DNA from: Azadirachta indica
Lineage: Eukaryota > Streptophyta > Magnoliopsida > Sapindales > Meliaceae
Direction: 5' to 3'
Assembly (NCBI GenBank): GCA_022749755.1
Contig: CM040453.1
Coordinates: 13,463,368 to 13,527,367 of the forward strand
DNA: 64,000 nucleotides
In this document: positions 1-14,052 of the stretch, piece by piece
Layout of the letters: each line of letters begins with the position of its first letter
Position numbering within the stretch: position 1 is the stretch's first letter
Program-made: the position numbers and the translations under genes
Notes under the pieces: generated by a model
Database searches by the model: none
What the model was told of the DNA's origin: nothing
The model's input: only the letters and a program-made list of their open reading frames with translations

Positions 1-3000
1 TTTTGGTTGTATTTCTAAAAAAAAAAAACCCACAAAAACCCTCTCATAAAGCTTAGCTTCCCGGATTAAGGCACAAAGAACGTGAAGGATTAGAATTTTT
101 ATTTTATTTTAAAAAAAAAATTATTTTTGGATTTATCTTTTCCGGTTGATTTACCACGAGTCCTTCTCATGGTAGTCAATGTGTATTTTTCTAATAATTC
201 AACGTATTTGGAATAAAGATGGAAATGCCAGCTGGCATCCTAGTCAGCAAATATGGGGAGCAAGAGATGTACTGGTTAATGTTGAAGAAGACAGAGGAGG
301 ACGGGATGACGCAGGCAAAGGGGGAAAAGGGAGAAAAGAGAAAGAGATGAAAAGGCCGACAGACAGTGGGTCCAATCCAAAGTGAGAGAGAGAGATAGAG
401 AAAAAGGTAAGGCTGAGTTTGGGGTTGAGGTTCGCTTTTTACGCCGCCTTCAATGTCTTTGCCAGTTTAGCTATGGGTCCCACACGAAAAGGCAAAGGAA
501 ACAAAACAACCCAACCCCTCTCTCTCTTTCTCCCTCTGCTTTTCCCTTGTTCTAATCCTCTTTCTATTTTATTATTATCATTAATTTTTAAAATATTAAA
601 TTAATATTAATTAATTAATAATGAAATGTTACGTGAAGTACAATGGATGTTATCATGAATTTATCAACTATTGATTCTTATCTCTATTTGGTGAAGAAGG
701 AAATGGATAAAGGGCAAAATTAGCAAGTGGGATTGGTACAATTTGTTGGCGTTTTCTTTCTTGTTTTTTTTTTTAATAATTAATTAATTTTTCGATTATT
801 TATTTATATGGCAAGTGGAACAAAATGGACTAAGATTTTTGTGTCAATTTGCAATTGATAGGTTGCTTGTTCAATTACTTATTCTTGAAATAATAGTGTT
901 CCAATTCGAATCATTTTATAAAATTTTGTTGTGGCATAAGTTGTTTCTTTCATTGAAGTCGGCCACAATTATTATGTTTTTTTTTTTCTTTTATGTCATT
1001 ATTATAAAAATTAAACCAAATATATAAAAAAAAAAGTCAATATAATAAACATGTAATGTTATATAATTAATTTTACATATCAGGAAGTCCTTTCAAGTGG
1101 TATAATAATTTTAAATTTAATTTAAATATAACATATGAAATTAACAATAATAATTAATATACTATTTTTTGATTCAGTATTAATTTTCAATGTAAAATTC
1201 TATATATAAATCAAACAAATTTTATCTAAATTAATAAGAAAATATATTAGTAATCTTATATTTTTTTTATATGTATATTTATAATATTTATAAATTATTA
1301 AAAATAATATATTTTTAACTATTAAAATTAAATATTATTTATATAATTAATATATATCAAATTTAATGTTCTATAAAATAAATGTAAATATCGTCTGCTA
1401 TCAACGACTTTCTACTCACAAAACATACGTAGATGTATGGGAGGGACAACTAGTGCCTAGAACGACTAAACCGAAAAGGGTCATATCATAAAAGCAAACC
1501 CAATAATAAAAGTGGCCAATTCAGCATACTTCAGAATTTAATGACCCAAAAAGAAAAAAACAATTTTGGGGTCAAAATTTTCAAAGTCTCAGTAAAAAGA
1601 AGAAGAACATCATCTAGGTGTTGGGTGTGCCCACATATACTTGCAACGGGGCCATACCCCCATAATACAGAAACATAATGAAATCAATTAATAATATTAT
1701 GTGGCCAGGGCTTGGCTTACCCAGAAAAAAGATTTCAACGAAGTGGTGAGAATTTTCAGACAAATTTCATCCTCATTTTAAGAAGCAATTGTGATTTCTA
1801 CTTTTGGCAGCAGGAAAAAGCAAAAGGAACCCCAAAAAGTGTATTATACTATTGCAATTGGCAACACTTTTCTTTGTTTCCAAAAGAAACGGTTTTGTTT
1901 TGGACCCACAAAAAGTACTTTTTCCACCTTTTATTTTGGATTATTTTGCAACTTTACTTCAAACTTTGGCAAGTGCTGTTGCTTGTATACGCGCGTTTTA
2001 GATATAAACCGGACCGGGTTTGGCTCAATCTACACAGAATTTGATTTCATCTGCTAATTATTTGTATATAATCATATTGCTGTATTATCTTAGACACCAT
2101 GTATTTATTAGTTAAGCAAAATTATAAACTGTTAGTAGAGATGCAATCTTTTTTTTTTTAGTAAATTAAATATAAAAATGTAATTTAATTTATTTTTAAT
2201 ATTTATCATGTGATAGAACGTTGATGTATTTCAAAAAAATTTATAAATAATCATATATATATATGTATAAAGATATTTTTTTTTAAATTTAATCTCATAA
2301 TTAAGTTTTAATATAATTTGTTAGAATTAAAACATATATAAAATATAATAATACATATTTTTTATATATTATATTTACTTTCACCTTTCAAATATAATTT
2401 CAACTACCCTAATTTTTATCACATAATAAAATATAACAACTTATATATCTATCAATATATAAAAACAATAAAGATAATTTAATATATTTTATGATATATA
2501 CAAGTCATATTTTACTAACGATAATAATTAGTATAGTTAATCAATTGAAACTACTTAACTATATATATAAATAGAAGAGAAAAGATCAATGAATCTAAAA
2601 AAATTATTTATGGATTTAAAAATTCATAATAAACCCAGCAAACATGTCTTGTCATAGGTCTTATTCTTATCAATTACACTTAATCAACTATTATTCATTT
2701 AACACAACTATTATGATAAGATGAGATTGGCTTATAGCATAAGGTGCATGCATGCATGCTTTGGATCACATGCTACATAATATTTTCTCTTTTTTTTTTT
2801 TTATATCATTAAGATAAGTTGCATTGGTTAAGCTAAAAGGCAAAAAGCAAAACATTTTGAAAAAGCAAAAGCATTAACAACTTTGTTAGCTTTGAAAGAG
2901 CTAGAGGAGAAAATAAAACACTTTTGCAGCTCTTTTATGATGATTAAAGTAACAAAGTGCAAAAGGGATAAATTAATTAGATATCCTCCTCATTCCTCAA

Positions 3001-4872
3001 TCTCAACTTCAACTTAAACATTAAGAATCCCATGAATCTCTTCTTGCATTTGCCTGGCATCTTCTTACAAAAAGCAACCACTAACCTTGTCGATTGATTT
3101 ATACTTCCTACATTCTCAAATTCCCTTCTTTTCCTTTTTCAATATATATCCTTTCTTAACCTTTTTTTTTTTCTTTTTTAATTTAAAATTCACCAATTTT
3201 TGCTAGAAAAAAATACCAACCAGATAATCAATTTCAAATGCTTAAATGTCTACTGATAATATATATAACAAAATATTCCCAATTCCCTTTTGATATGAAC
3301 TTGATTCAATCAGTCCAATATTGAATATCATATTCTTACTTATCTAGAAGAAAAAGAAACATCATGCAAAAAATATATATATGAGTGTTAATATTAATTT
3401 TAACTAATTTATTAAATATTTAATTTCTTTTTTTAAATCATTAATTAATATTATTATATAAGTTATTGTGAAAGTAGGGGCCTACACTTTTGTAATAAAA
3501 CTATGAATGAATAATTATATTTTGTCTTTAAAATTTTGTAAGATAAAAAAAATTGACACAATTTTTATAGTTTTAACAATCTAGTATCTGCCCATGACCT
3601 ATAATCGTCACCTCTTTAAACTAGCGAATTAAAGTGTTAAAATCAAATCAATTATGTCATAATTTATTATTATTATTATTATAGTATTTAGAGACAAAGA
3701 TGATATTACTTGACAAAATCGAAAATTAATTACCAATCAATTGTGACGATTAGGCTTTTGCAGCACAACAGAAACATAATGGTCCAAAAATATTCTAAGA
3801 TTATATAAAATGATTGAGAAGGCAAGATAGTTAAAAGAAAAAAAATTACAAAATAAAAAATAAAATAAAAAGTATGAATAATAATATTGAGTTTTATTAC
3901 GCAGTCATTTTGCATAATACATTTATATGAATTTTATTTATTAAAAGGTAAGTCATGAGAATACTCAAGTGGCTACGAATCCAATGTTATTCGGTTTTAG
4001 AATTAGAAGAGGTGATTGCCAAGCAATGCTTGAGTTGAGGGCTTCAAACCCATTTATTTATTTTTCTTTATATTGGGCCTCCAAGGAATCTGATTTTAGA
4101 TGTTTGGGCCAAACGATCAGTTCAAACCAGCCCATATTACTTTCTTTTGGGCCTCAATATTTCACTAAACTACTTTGAGTATTAAGTGCTGCTACCAATG
4201 CTTACGCATCTTTATTATTTTCTTAAATCATTTGTATATACATTATGTGGGCTGACTATATAATTGTAGTGAAAAATATTTTATGTTACATATTTCAATT
4301 TTTTTATACCTTTCGAATTTTAGAATTTCAAATTTTACACTTACGTTAGAATTTTTTAGTAATATAATTTAAATTTTGTGTTACAAAAATATGGATGTAA
4401 AGATACATCCAATCAAATGTATTATACCCAAGTTCTTAATCTATGCATTTTAAAATATTTTTCTAAAAATCTAAGTTATCTTCTATTACACTTCAAATCT
4501 CAAAAATAATCACGATTAATAGTAGCCAAAGTATCACCTATTTGTCTTAACTTTTTTTATATGAAATTAAAGAGGTGTTTTTAATTAGTTCTTAATTACT
4601 ACTCTCCCTATACAGATGAATAAACTCTCCCTCTCTTTCTTTGAGGGTATTGATAGATGAATTTGTCCAATAAAAATGAGGGTTTGCTTCATAAAATAAG
4701 GGCTTTAGATTATTGTGAGAGAAGAATAACAGAGATCTAAATTAGAGTTATAATTTTATTATCTTATCAATTTATTAGAAAATGACTGCCTTTCTTTTTA
4801 ATGGGTTTATGTTGGTAGGTGTTGTTGAATCATTCTTAATTTACAAATTAATAAGGAAATCTTTTATTATTG

Positions 4873-4873
<1 letters not shown>

Positions 4874-4922
<49 letters not shown>
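4874..4922. repeat. (ATT)n microsatellite
   Basis: About 15 uninterrupted ATT units, preceded by TTG-containing variants. It produces a poly-isoleucine run in one reading frame, which is not a gene. Confidence 0.95.
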
Positions 4923-4923
<1 letters not shown>

Positions 4924-5190
4924 GCATTAACATTAAACATGTGAAATGGGACATATCTGTTATTTTCAATCATTATATAAAATATATAGTAATAGAAATT
5001 CAATCAAAATCACTATTGTCATTGGCTCAAATTTAATTAATTTAAAAAAAATATATGAAACCCATATACTGTTTTGGAATAGCAAAAGGGCTTCTCTTTC
5101 ACATATTATAAAAGTATTCCATACTCTGTTTTGATAGCCCTTACTAATAAACACACAATTTTTTTTAAAAAAAATCCTACAAAATGATTA

Positions 5191-5561
5191 AATGAGTGTC
5201 TTTCTTTTATTACACAAAAAAAAATTTTATTCTTTAAATTTTATATCAATATCAATCAAAATTTCTCCTAAATTTTAATCTGAGATAAACACAAACCACA
5301 CATCTCTAATATCATCTTAAAATCCTTTTAATTAAAAACATGATGAAATTCAAATTAATGTCTATAAATAAAGTTTAATACAAAATGAGTGTTTTTCTTT
5401 CATTATACAAAATGTTTTTTTTTAAATATTATATCAATATCAATAAAATTTCTCCTAAATCTTAAGGTGAGACAAACATAACTAACATATCTCTAATATT
5501 ATCTTAAAATTTTTTAATTAAAAAAATGATGAAATTTAAATTAATGTCTATAAATAAAGTT
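5191..5561. repeat. Diverged tandem direct repeat, two copies of about 180 bp
   Basis: Copy 1 spans about 5191-5374 and copy 2 about 5385-5561. Both run through the same landmarks in order: GAGTGT..TTTCTTT, ATATCAATATCAAT, TTTCTCCTAAAT, AACATATCTCTAAT or its equivalent, ATGATGAAATT and ATTAATGTCTATAAATAAAG. They differ by small substitutions and indels. No coding potential was seen. Confidence 0.85.
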
Positions 5562-6361
5562 AATGCTCACATTTTTATAAAATAATTTTGTGAATGATAT
5601 ATCATGTTCAATTGAGAGAATTTTGATTTATTGCCATTACTTAATAAAAACTAATTGTAAGTTGTTTTTTCAATAATCATCTAATAATCTTGTGAAAGTT
5701 CTTCTTCTTATTCAAATTTACCCCTAAAATATGGCTTTTACAAAATAAAAATAAAAGAGTTAATTGTATTTTTTGAATTACAAAATATATTTACAGTTCA
5801 ATAATATAATAAATTGCTAAGAATTTGTCGAATTAATGAATGGAACCCCACTTAGAATAGAAAGAATTTAAAATAATACCTAAAAAGTACATGAATACTC
5901 TACAAAATCTCATGGAATTGCTTTAGCACTCAAGAGAAACAGAATAAAAAAATTTATGAATTTGATTCAAGGAGATTACATTACTGTCAAAGTAGAGTAG
6001 AAAAGATTTGAATCTCGTATAATATATTATATATAGTGATATGCTCAACTTATTGTCCCAATTACATCACCAGAACTCAAAAGCACTTTTTCAACAATCA
6101 CTTTACAGTGGAGTTGCACACCAATAGTTACAAACCCACCCTCAACAAATAATGTTAACACAAAATCAAGTTAGCTTATTATAACACTGCAATCACATAA
6201 TTAAACAAACATCATAATATTAATAAAAGTAAAAATAATAATATCATGGATAGCAGCATATTCTCATTCAAGACAAGGACAAACCAAACCCAGCATCCAC
6301 ATGTTCCAGTCACAGTCTATACATAATCGATAGAATATCTGAAATTCGGACAGTTTCAGGT

Positions 6362-6826
6362 TTAAGCTCTTCCGGGAGTTTTTGGGTCATGGTGATTGTT
6401 TGCTCCCGTTCCAGGGTAATCTGTGCTTTCCATATCCATTCTTCCTTCAATATCTGCTTGGTCCACCCCGAGAAGCTCCTCAGAATCACTTAATTCCATT
6501 GCTTGCTGCAAAGTATAGAAGTTGAAAGCATTTTTATTGTACCATGTTGCTGATATGAGCCGGGTCTGAATCCCAGACTAGAACACAGGTTAAAAAGAGA
6601 GATTACCTGAGCAAGTAAATCTTGAACCTGAACCCGAGATGGGTTTTCATTTTCTGACTTGAGAACTCCTGGTAACACTACAGAATTAACACAGAAATAA
6701 TTTTTAAAAAATGAAATGCTAACATCAAATTCAGAAAACAGAAGACTCACTTGTTGCAGTTGAGGAAAGGACATAAGAGAAACCCAGAAGGAGTAGAAGC
6801 AGTTTGAGGAAAGTCTTCTTCTCCAT
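6362..6826 (-). CDS. PSY-family sulfated peptide precursor, copy 1 (PSY-1)
   Basis: Three exons: 6826-6751, 6677-6607 and 6505-6362, with GT-AG borders and 96 codons before the stop. The predicted product is a small secreted pre-propeptide. Residues 1-25 are a signal peptide (basic MEKK, then a leucine-rich core ending near SSTAT). An acidic variable region follows, and the C-terminus is DYPGTGANNHHDPKTPGRA (residues 78-96). That end carries the PSY hallmark: Asp-Tyr, the tyrosine-sulfation context, followed by ANxxHDP. In the known family the mature peptide of about 18 residues is sulfated on Tyr, may be hydroxylated on Pro, and acts in the apoplast to promote growth through leucine-rich-repeat receptor kinases. 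This copy keeps the canonical core, so it is the best candidate for ancestral function. The precursor length fits the family. No transcript evidence is available. Confidence 0.87.
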
Positions 6827-6917
6827 GCTGAGTTGATGATCGAACAGGGCTATGAACAGTTTGCAGATTGGAAAACTAGATTTGAGTGAGTTAACAGGAA
6901 GGATGTGGGGATGGTGG

Positions 6918-6925
6918 TTTATATA
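6918..6925 (-). promoter_or_regulatory. TATA box of PSY-1
   Basis: TATATAAA on the minus strand, about 92 bp upstream of the ATG. The same box at the same distance occurs before PSY-2 and PSY-3. Confidence 0.75.
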
Positions 6926-7210
6926 GAGAAGAGGAAATTCAATAATTTTTTTAATTTCAGAATTTTGAATAAGAGAAAAATAAAAGAAAAAAAAGAAGAA
7001 TGAAAAGTACTTATTATGCAACAAAGTCAACTTCTAATTTTACTTTATATTTTATGGGTTGGTGAGTTCCCACTTGCCTAACTTTATCCCATTAATTATG
7101 TCATTTTCATATCATTCATTAACATAATTTGTGCCACAAATCACTGTTTTGAATAATAAAAAAAATTAATGTTACGTATTTACAGCATTAGAGCTGGATT
7201 TTGCAATAAA

Positions 7211-10200
7211 TTTCAGAAACAAAAAATAAAAAAATATTTATACGTATTAGAAAAAGAAAAGGAAAGTTTGGAAAATAAAATGGGAAGACATTCACGGGAT
7301 ATTGTGTGTGTCACGTAGAGGCTTGAGTCTTGGGACTCATTTGTCTCCGGGGTTTGACCCATTGACCCCACTTGCGCACCACATTTGTCCATTTCACGTG
7401 ATGGGGTCATCACTGATCAGATGGTACGATTTTAGACTTTTTTGTAAATATTCAAAACTCAGGGACCGTTTAGCTACTTCTCGTTTTGTAGTTACATTAA
7501 TCCTCCCGTTGCCAGAAGTTTAACGAGAGCATGATATTGTGTATCTTTAATTTATTTTTTAGAATTTTAATTTTATTAAATTTTGAGATTATACAACGTT
7601 GAAATGATATTATTTAATAATAAAAATAATTATTTTTATTATTATAAATTATTTTATATTATATATATTAATGAATACAATTCAATATATTTAAAAAAAA
7701 ATATATTTAATATCATATATTTATTTTTACCATTTATATCATTATAATATTTTTACAGCAAAATTTACCAAATACTAGTAACATACTTTTCAAATTCACA
7801 GTATTTTTGAATATCAAATTTATCAAATATTAAACTGATTATATTTAAAGTTGATTACTTTTATAATACAGTAGAAGTAGATTTTTTAAAAATTTACAGC
7901 AATCTCAAACTGACCCTAAATATAATTGGATTTTTTTGTCCACATATAAATGATTTTTCCATTAAAAGTACTCACGGTACTTGACATTTATTTTGAGTAC
8001 AAATAAATTTTTTTTATTTATTTACAATTTTACATCATTATTATCAAATTTAATAGATTTAAGTTAAAAATTAAATAAATCGTATAAATATTAGTGAAAT
8101 TAAATATTTATAATAATATTACATTGACTCAATAAACAAACATATCATGAACTTATTTCAATTAATTAATTTTAGACATTAATATTATTACCTTTTAAAT
8201 AACTAATTAAAAATAAGGCAATACGTATATTGTGCTCAGTTTCACTTGGATAATCCAACTTAAATATATTGAAGTAAGATGATAACCTTTTCCCCCTCCT
8301 TTTTTTTTTTTTTAAAGATAATGAAGTTAGTACTTGCTTTAAATAAACTTACAAATTTTGTTGCTAGCAGGAAATTCTTTTTAAAAAAAAAGTTCAAGAT
8401 GTGGGGGCATTTTGGTAAAAAAACAAATGCGATCCTGAAGTTTCAAAAAGAACCTCTTATTTTTGTCTAGTTTCACAAAAATCCGACTTTTTATCAAATA
8501 AGCATAAGAATAAAAATTTACCAATTTATGTAACAACTAAATTATCAAATAAAGGTCTGTCTACTCTTTTTTGTCTTATTAATATTTATTATCTTAATTT
8601 TATAATAATTAATTTGAAATTATTAATAGACAATGCACATAAACATCAAAAATTAAATCAGAATCAAAATAATTAACATATTAATCATATTAATTAACAT
8701 TAATAAATTAATTTCGTAATTTGAATAATCATGTTTAATGTTTTGAGATCATTTTAAGTTTGAATATACTTTTATATTCCATAATTAATCAAAATTATTA
8801 AAAATAGTTAGAATGATAAGCCGAACTTAAAAGCATCTTCTAATGATCTTATCTTATACAATTTACATATATAACATATAATTATAAGTTTTTTAAAACT
8901 TAGAAATCATATCTTAGATAGATATTTATGAGACCGGTTTTATTTAATTTTTTAATAAAAAATTATTTAAATTTTGTTTTTTCAACGTGATAGTTGACTT
9001 TTTCATAGTACGTTTGATTTTCTGGTGGGAAAATCTGACTACTTTAATCTTGTGTGAAAAGAATATTTTGAAGTCAGAACATTATCAAAAGAATTAAAAT
9101 GCTTAACATTATCAAAAGAATTAAAATGCTTAATGCATTGACATTTTTTTATTAAGATTAATTTTCTGATTATTGATTAATATGCTATTTTTAATTACAT
9201 TTGTTGCGTTATCTATATATTTATTTTAATAATAAAGTATAGAATGAGTATATAGGAAAAATAATAAATTTTTATTTAATTTTTATATAAATGTATGGAA
9301 TCATATTGTTACAAGTCAAATTGAGAGATAAAATATATTTAAAATTTATTTTTATATAATAATCTCAGATAGAACTTTCTCAAATATTGCCTCTAATATG
9401 ATTCTGTATTGTATTTTATTATAAATAATATGTAATTATTGTAACATATAAATTTTTTAAAATATTGTATTACAAAAGAGGCAATAAACTTTCCACAAAA
9501 TTTAAATATTAGTCTTTTAATATTATAATATTGTAGCGAAAATTGATACTAATATGATCAGCAAATAAGAACAACTGCATTGGTATTAATTCAACCTACT
9601 TTATTTACCTTAATTTCTATTTCCAATTTCACATTTCATTTCCATAATGTCTTTTAATATATCAAACAAAGCTCAAAGTTTTCTCCTGATTTCGTAATGG
9701 AATCCTATCATTGCTTGTCAAATAAATTAATTTGTCATCTGACAAACTCTTCGATTAGAAATTCCCACTCAAAGGGGAATAACCTAAATTTGATAAACAA
9801 TAAGTTATTTGAATTTTATACTAAATTAGAAATAGAAGGCTTTCAATTATTTTCCAATTCCCTTTTCTTCTTTAGTTATTATCTACACAATTAAATTAAT
9901 TTAAATTAAATCATTTGTTACAAAGTTTCTATTATGGGGTAATAAATTATATATTTATGTTATTTGTATCTCATTAGATGTATACATTTCTAACTGTTGA
10001 AATTGAATTTAATATATAATTAATACACCATAATTAATATATATATGTCAAATTCAATTTTAATAATTAAAAATATATGTATTCAACAATTTATAAATAA
10101 GTATAAATATATGTGTGAAAATATAAAATTGTTTATATTTCTTTATCATTATTTTGTGACACACTAATTTTCTTTAATTATGACAAAAAATGTTTTTTTA

Positions 10201-10734
10201 TTTAAAATATAAAAGAAAGAGTAGCTTGCTATTATTTAACGCAACAATTAATTAATTAAATAATTAACTAATTAATAATAGGAATCATAAATTACATGGA
10301 ATCTTAAGAAGACATATATATGATTGATGTAATGGGTGCAGAAAAAAGGTGGCACATCTAAGAGTTTGGGCGGTGGGGAGATGTGTGACATTCAAATTTG
10401 TCATATTATATATTAATTGATTCAATGTGACAAGAAGGTTTGTCTTGTTCTTAGGTTATATATATTTATCATTCAATGGTTGCTCATTTATTGGATTAAT
10501 GGCCCCATTCATAAAGTTAGCTCACATAATTGAGGCCCGGGATATATATCCCGTACGTACAAATTCTAGAAAAGTGTAGTGAAACATTATTAATAATGGA
10601 GCTAGCTAGCTTATGCTTAATTGGAGAAACAAGTCTTTGATTAATTAGTTATATAATTAAGTAACTACGTACCACCATGTATATATTGTACTCAATAATT
10701 AATTTTGACTTAATAAAAATTGACATGAGAATTG

Positions 10735-10771
<37 letters not shown>

Positions 10772-12265
10772 GTGGGTTTCTTGACATTATTACTTATTGG
10801 CCCAAAAGAAAAAGAATTGTATTTGTTATATATTATATGCTAAATTAATTAATGCTTTTTCATTCACCTATATATATATATATATATATATTAAGGTTTT
10901 TGAGGCAAAAAGAATATATAGATATTGAAGATGTATAAATTATTCATTTTTTAAAATAATTATATTTTTCTTTGATATATATAATAATAATTAAGAGATA
11001 ATTTTAACAAGATAAATTATTCAAAATATTATTAATGATTTGTTCTTTCACTTTTTATTAATTAATTCGTGGGGCTAACTAGAATTCTAACTCATTTGTA
11101 TACATTTTGATTAAACAATTGAAATAGTGTATATCATATAATTAAGGAATAAATATCAAAGATTCCCAATATTTATTTAAATTATAATTAAACAATGACA
11201 TGAGGTTGGGTTGCACATCAACCATAAGGATGGGACATTGAATTATAAGTATTGTTGATATCGAAAATTATAATTTACGATATCACACAGTAAAAATTAT
11301 GTTCTCTTTTCTTTACGTGGAAAGAGAATTTTTTTATTGTTGAAATTGGTAAAGTAACATATATCCCTCTACATGAGTTGGTCCCCATATATATACACAG
11401 TTTTTTTTTTTAAAATATTAAGAATTCGGATTTACACAAAATTCGGAAGGTATTTTATAAAATTTTAATTTAACTTAAATTAAAACTTTTAAATTTAATT
11501 TTTCTTTCTCTGTAAGAATTTTTTTTTTGTCAAACTTACTTATAAAGCGTCTCATCAAAAACTTACCGAGTTGACTTGATTAGGATGCATAAAACTAATA
11601 AGATGTTGGGCTTATTAACATAAAGTTTATTAATTTAGTAAGTCTAAGGCCATCTTCCTAAACAAGTATATTATATTATTAAATAATGTAATTTCTTATT
11701 AATAATTAAATGTAAATATAGTGATACAGAAATGATAGCAGGAATGACCATTCAACGAAATGAAAGAGATAATTAATGTTTGTTGATCATGATATGTGCA
11801 CCATCGAATGTGGAGAGTTACAATAATTAGCAATATGTGGGATGCTTGTAACAAGTCCCATAAAATATCATCTAAAGAGAAAAATTGATTTATGATGGAG
11901 AGAATGGACACGTGTATGGTGATAGTGAAAGGGGTAAACCCCATTGACCAATTAGGATTGAGCTTAGTTGATCATTCTTATTTTGTTTGTTCTTCACAAG
12001 AATTATTACATTCTTTTAAAAGTTACATGCATACGTAATGTGACATTCTTGTTTCATAAGCATTCACATTAGCCGATTAATTAGAAATTAGTTGTTAACG
12101 TAGTCAAAAAGACCAGATTTTATTTTAATTATACGAGAAAAAAATTGATTATTCAAAATTTCGATAATCAGTTCAAGAGAAAATTTCAATTTTTTTTAAT
12201 TAAATTCAGTTTTAATAACAATTTTACCGACCCGAATACAATATTTTGAGTTTACATTTAATCTA
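7211..12265. other. Unit A-specific 5-kb AT-rich segment
   Basis: In units B and C the PSY upstream region runs directly into the conserved spacer (TGCAATAAATTTGTGACATTATTGAG, split here as TGCAATAAATTT and GTGACATTATTGAG). In unit A about 5 kb separates the same two landmarks. The segment contains (AT)n runs at 10741-10766 and 10869-10891 and a 27-bp perfect tandem duplication near 9079-9132, and it has no open frame that I can support. No long terminal repeats or clear terminal inverted repeats were seen, so it may be ancestral sequence deleted from the B/C lineage rather than an insertion. Confidence 0.7.
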
Positions 12266-13512
12266 TCTATTTGACATTATTGAGCCACATTTTATTGTCA
12301 ATCAAATGATTTTACGCAATTATATATGCTTCTCTTTTTCGTTAATTTTCATATTAAATATTTAAAACTTTCTTTTAATTAAAATCAGTCGATATTAATC
12401 AGCTGGACACAAAATAATAAAAATAAATATACAACAGCTGTAAAGTTTGACAATTTTTAAATTGAATTAATGGTCACAATCTTAAAATTGCAGAAGCTCA
12501 AACAATAAGGGACTGGCAACTTTTATTCTTTATTAACATTAATATATGAAGTTTTTATATAATTGCACACGATAATTAATTAAGGTCACTGCCAAAAATA
12601 ATAAAGGAAAAGTATTGTTTTACATGACTTGCTGCTGCATGATCGAAACGGTCGATATTTAATTAACTATCATTAATTCCAAATGCAACCATTAATGCAA
12701 TTAATTACAATAATTAAATATTGGTAATGAGAAACCATTATAAAGAGGTGTTTGGTCCATGATATGCTTTTTCTGAAAGCACGTTTTTCTTTTTTTTTTT
12801 TCTTTCGAATAAGTTGGATGTGTAGGCATCTGGACAGACAGTTTTTGGTGCAACTATTGACGTGTGAAAGTGATGACATCCAACATAAATTTGTACAAAT
12901 TTCATATATTTATATATGTTGAAAGGACGAAGATAATGGAAAGCTTTGAGCCCACCAAAATTAAAAGAAGGAAGTGGGTTGGGTTGATTTAATTTATGAT
13001 GATTCCTCCAGAAAGCAAGGTTTAATTTCAACTTTTCTGTATAAATTAAAGTCAATATTAATTAGAAAGAAAAAGTTAACTAAAATGCATACATATTGCT
13101 TTCGAGGGTGACCAATAGATTGTGATATGGTTTTACTTTTTAACAATTTTATGGTTCCGAGGTCGTAAAAATTCGTTGTGCGTTCTCACTGTATATAAAT
13201 ATGTATTCTGATATTGACCTAACAATCCAAAGTGATTCAGAAAATGGTTTACTTTTGCTTTTGCTTTCTTTGAATTTCTTGGCAATACAATTAATGAATT
13301 ATGACCAGGAGCTATTTGGAAGATGACCCGATCACAGTGAACACCATCATAGCTAAATAGTAGATTCGAATCATGAAAATGTTTCATTACCAATATTTAT
13401 TGAACTACTACATTGATATCCATAACGCTGACTTTTATTTTTCAAATAGTTCTCTGTATAAAATTTAAGTTCGAAATTTTGCAAAAATATGCTTCAGAAT
13501 TCTTATAAAGTA

Positions 13513-13555
<43 letters not shown>

Positions 13556-14020
13556 GATTAGAATTAATATTAATAAATATTTTCATAAAGACATCATTTG
13601 CTTACATAGAAAATATCTTTTACATATGTAAAATGATTATATAATATCTCGAAAAAAGAGTTGGATAGATTAATAAGATGATCTCAAGTAATATTGTTGT
13701 TCACTGTAATGGCACAATATCATTCTCTAAAATAAATATTATAAATGTGGAGAGAAGAATGATTTTTCTGATATAATGTTCTTTTTTTATATGATAATGT
13801 TTTATATATGAAACTGTTCAATAAAAATTATTATGTAAGATATTATTGTATTCAATAATATCATGAATACCGTGTTAAAATGTTTCAATATAACACTCTT
13901 CTTGTAACACTTAAGAGATATTCAGGCTACCTTAATATATCCCTTGATACAAGCATTTTCATCCATCCTATATGCACATATTTTGTAGCTAGCTTTTGAA
14001 AGATGATACATAGCTCCATC

Positions 14021-14052
<32 letters not shown>

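Larger units (their letters stand above)
1..5848. other. AT-rich intergenic region, no supported gene
   Basis: No open frame here has a recognisable domain, compositional bias or convincing splice structure; the longest (110 codons near 1712) looks like chance. Positions 280-540 are less AT-rich, with purine runs and CT-rich stretches that could be a promoter or leader of a gene lying outside the window, but nothing decides this. The region also holds an ATT microsatellite and a diverged pair of direct repeats, listed separately. Confidence 0.6.

Noticed and set aside
179..604. Open frames in the purine/CT-rich stretch at the left edge
   Set aside because: No similarity or splice structure recognised. 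Could be a leader of an outside gene but not supported as coding.
13133..13393. 86-codon minus-strand frame in spacer A
   Set aside because: Absent from spacers B and C, with no recognisable motif.
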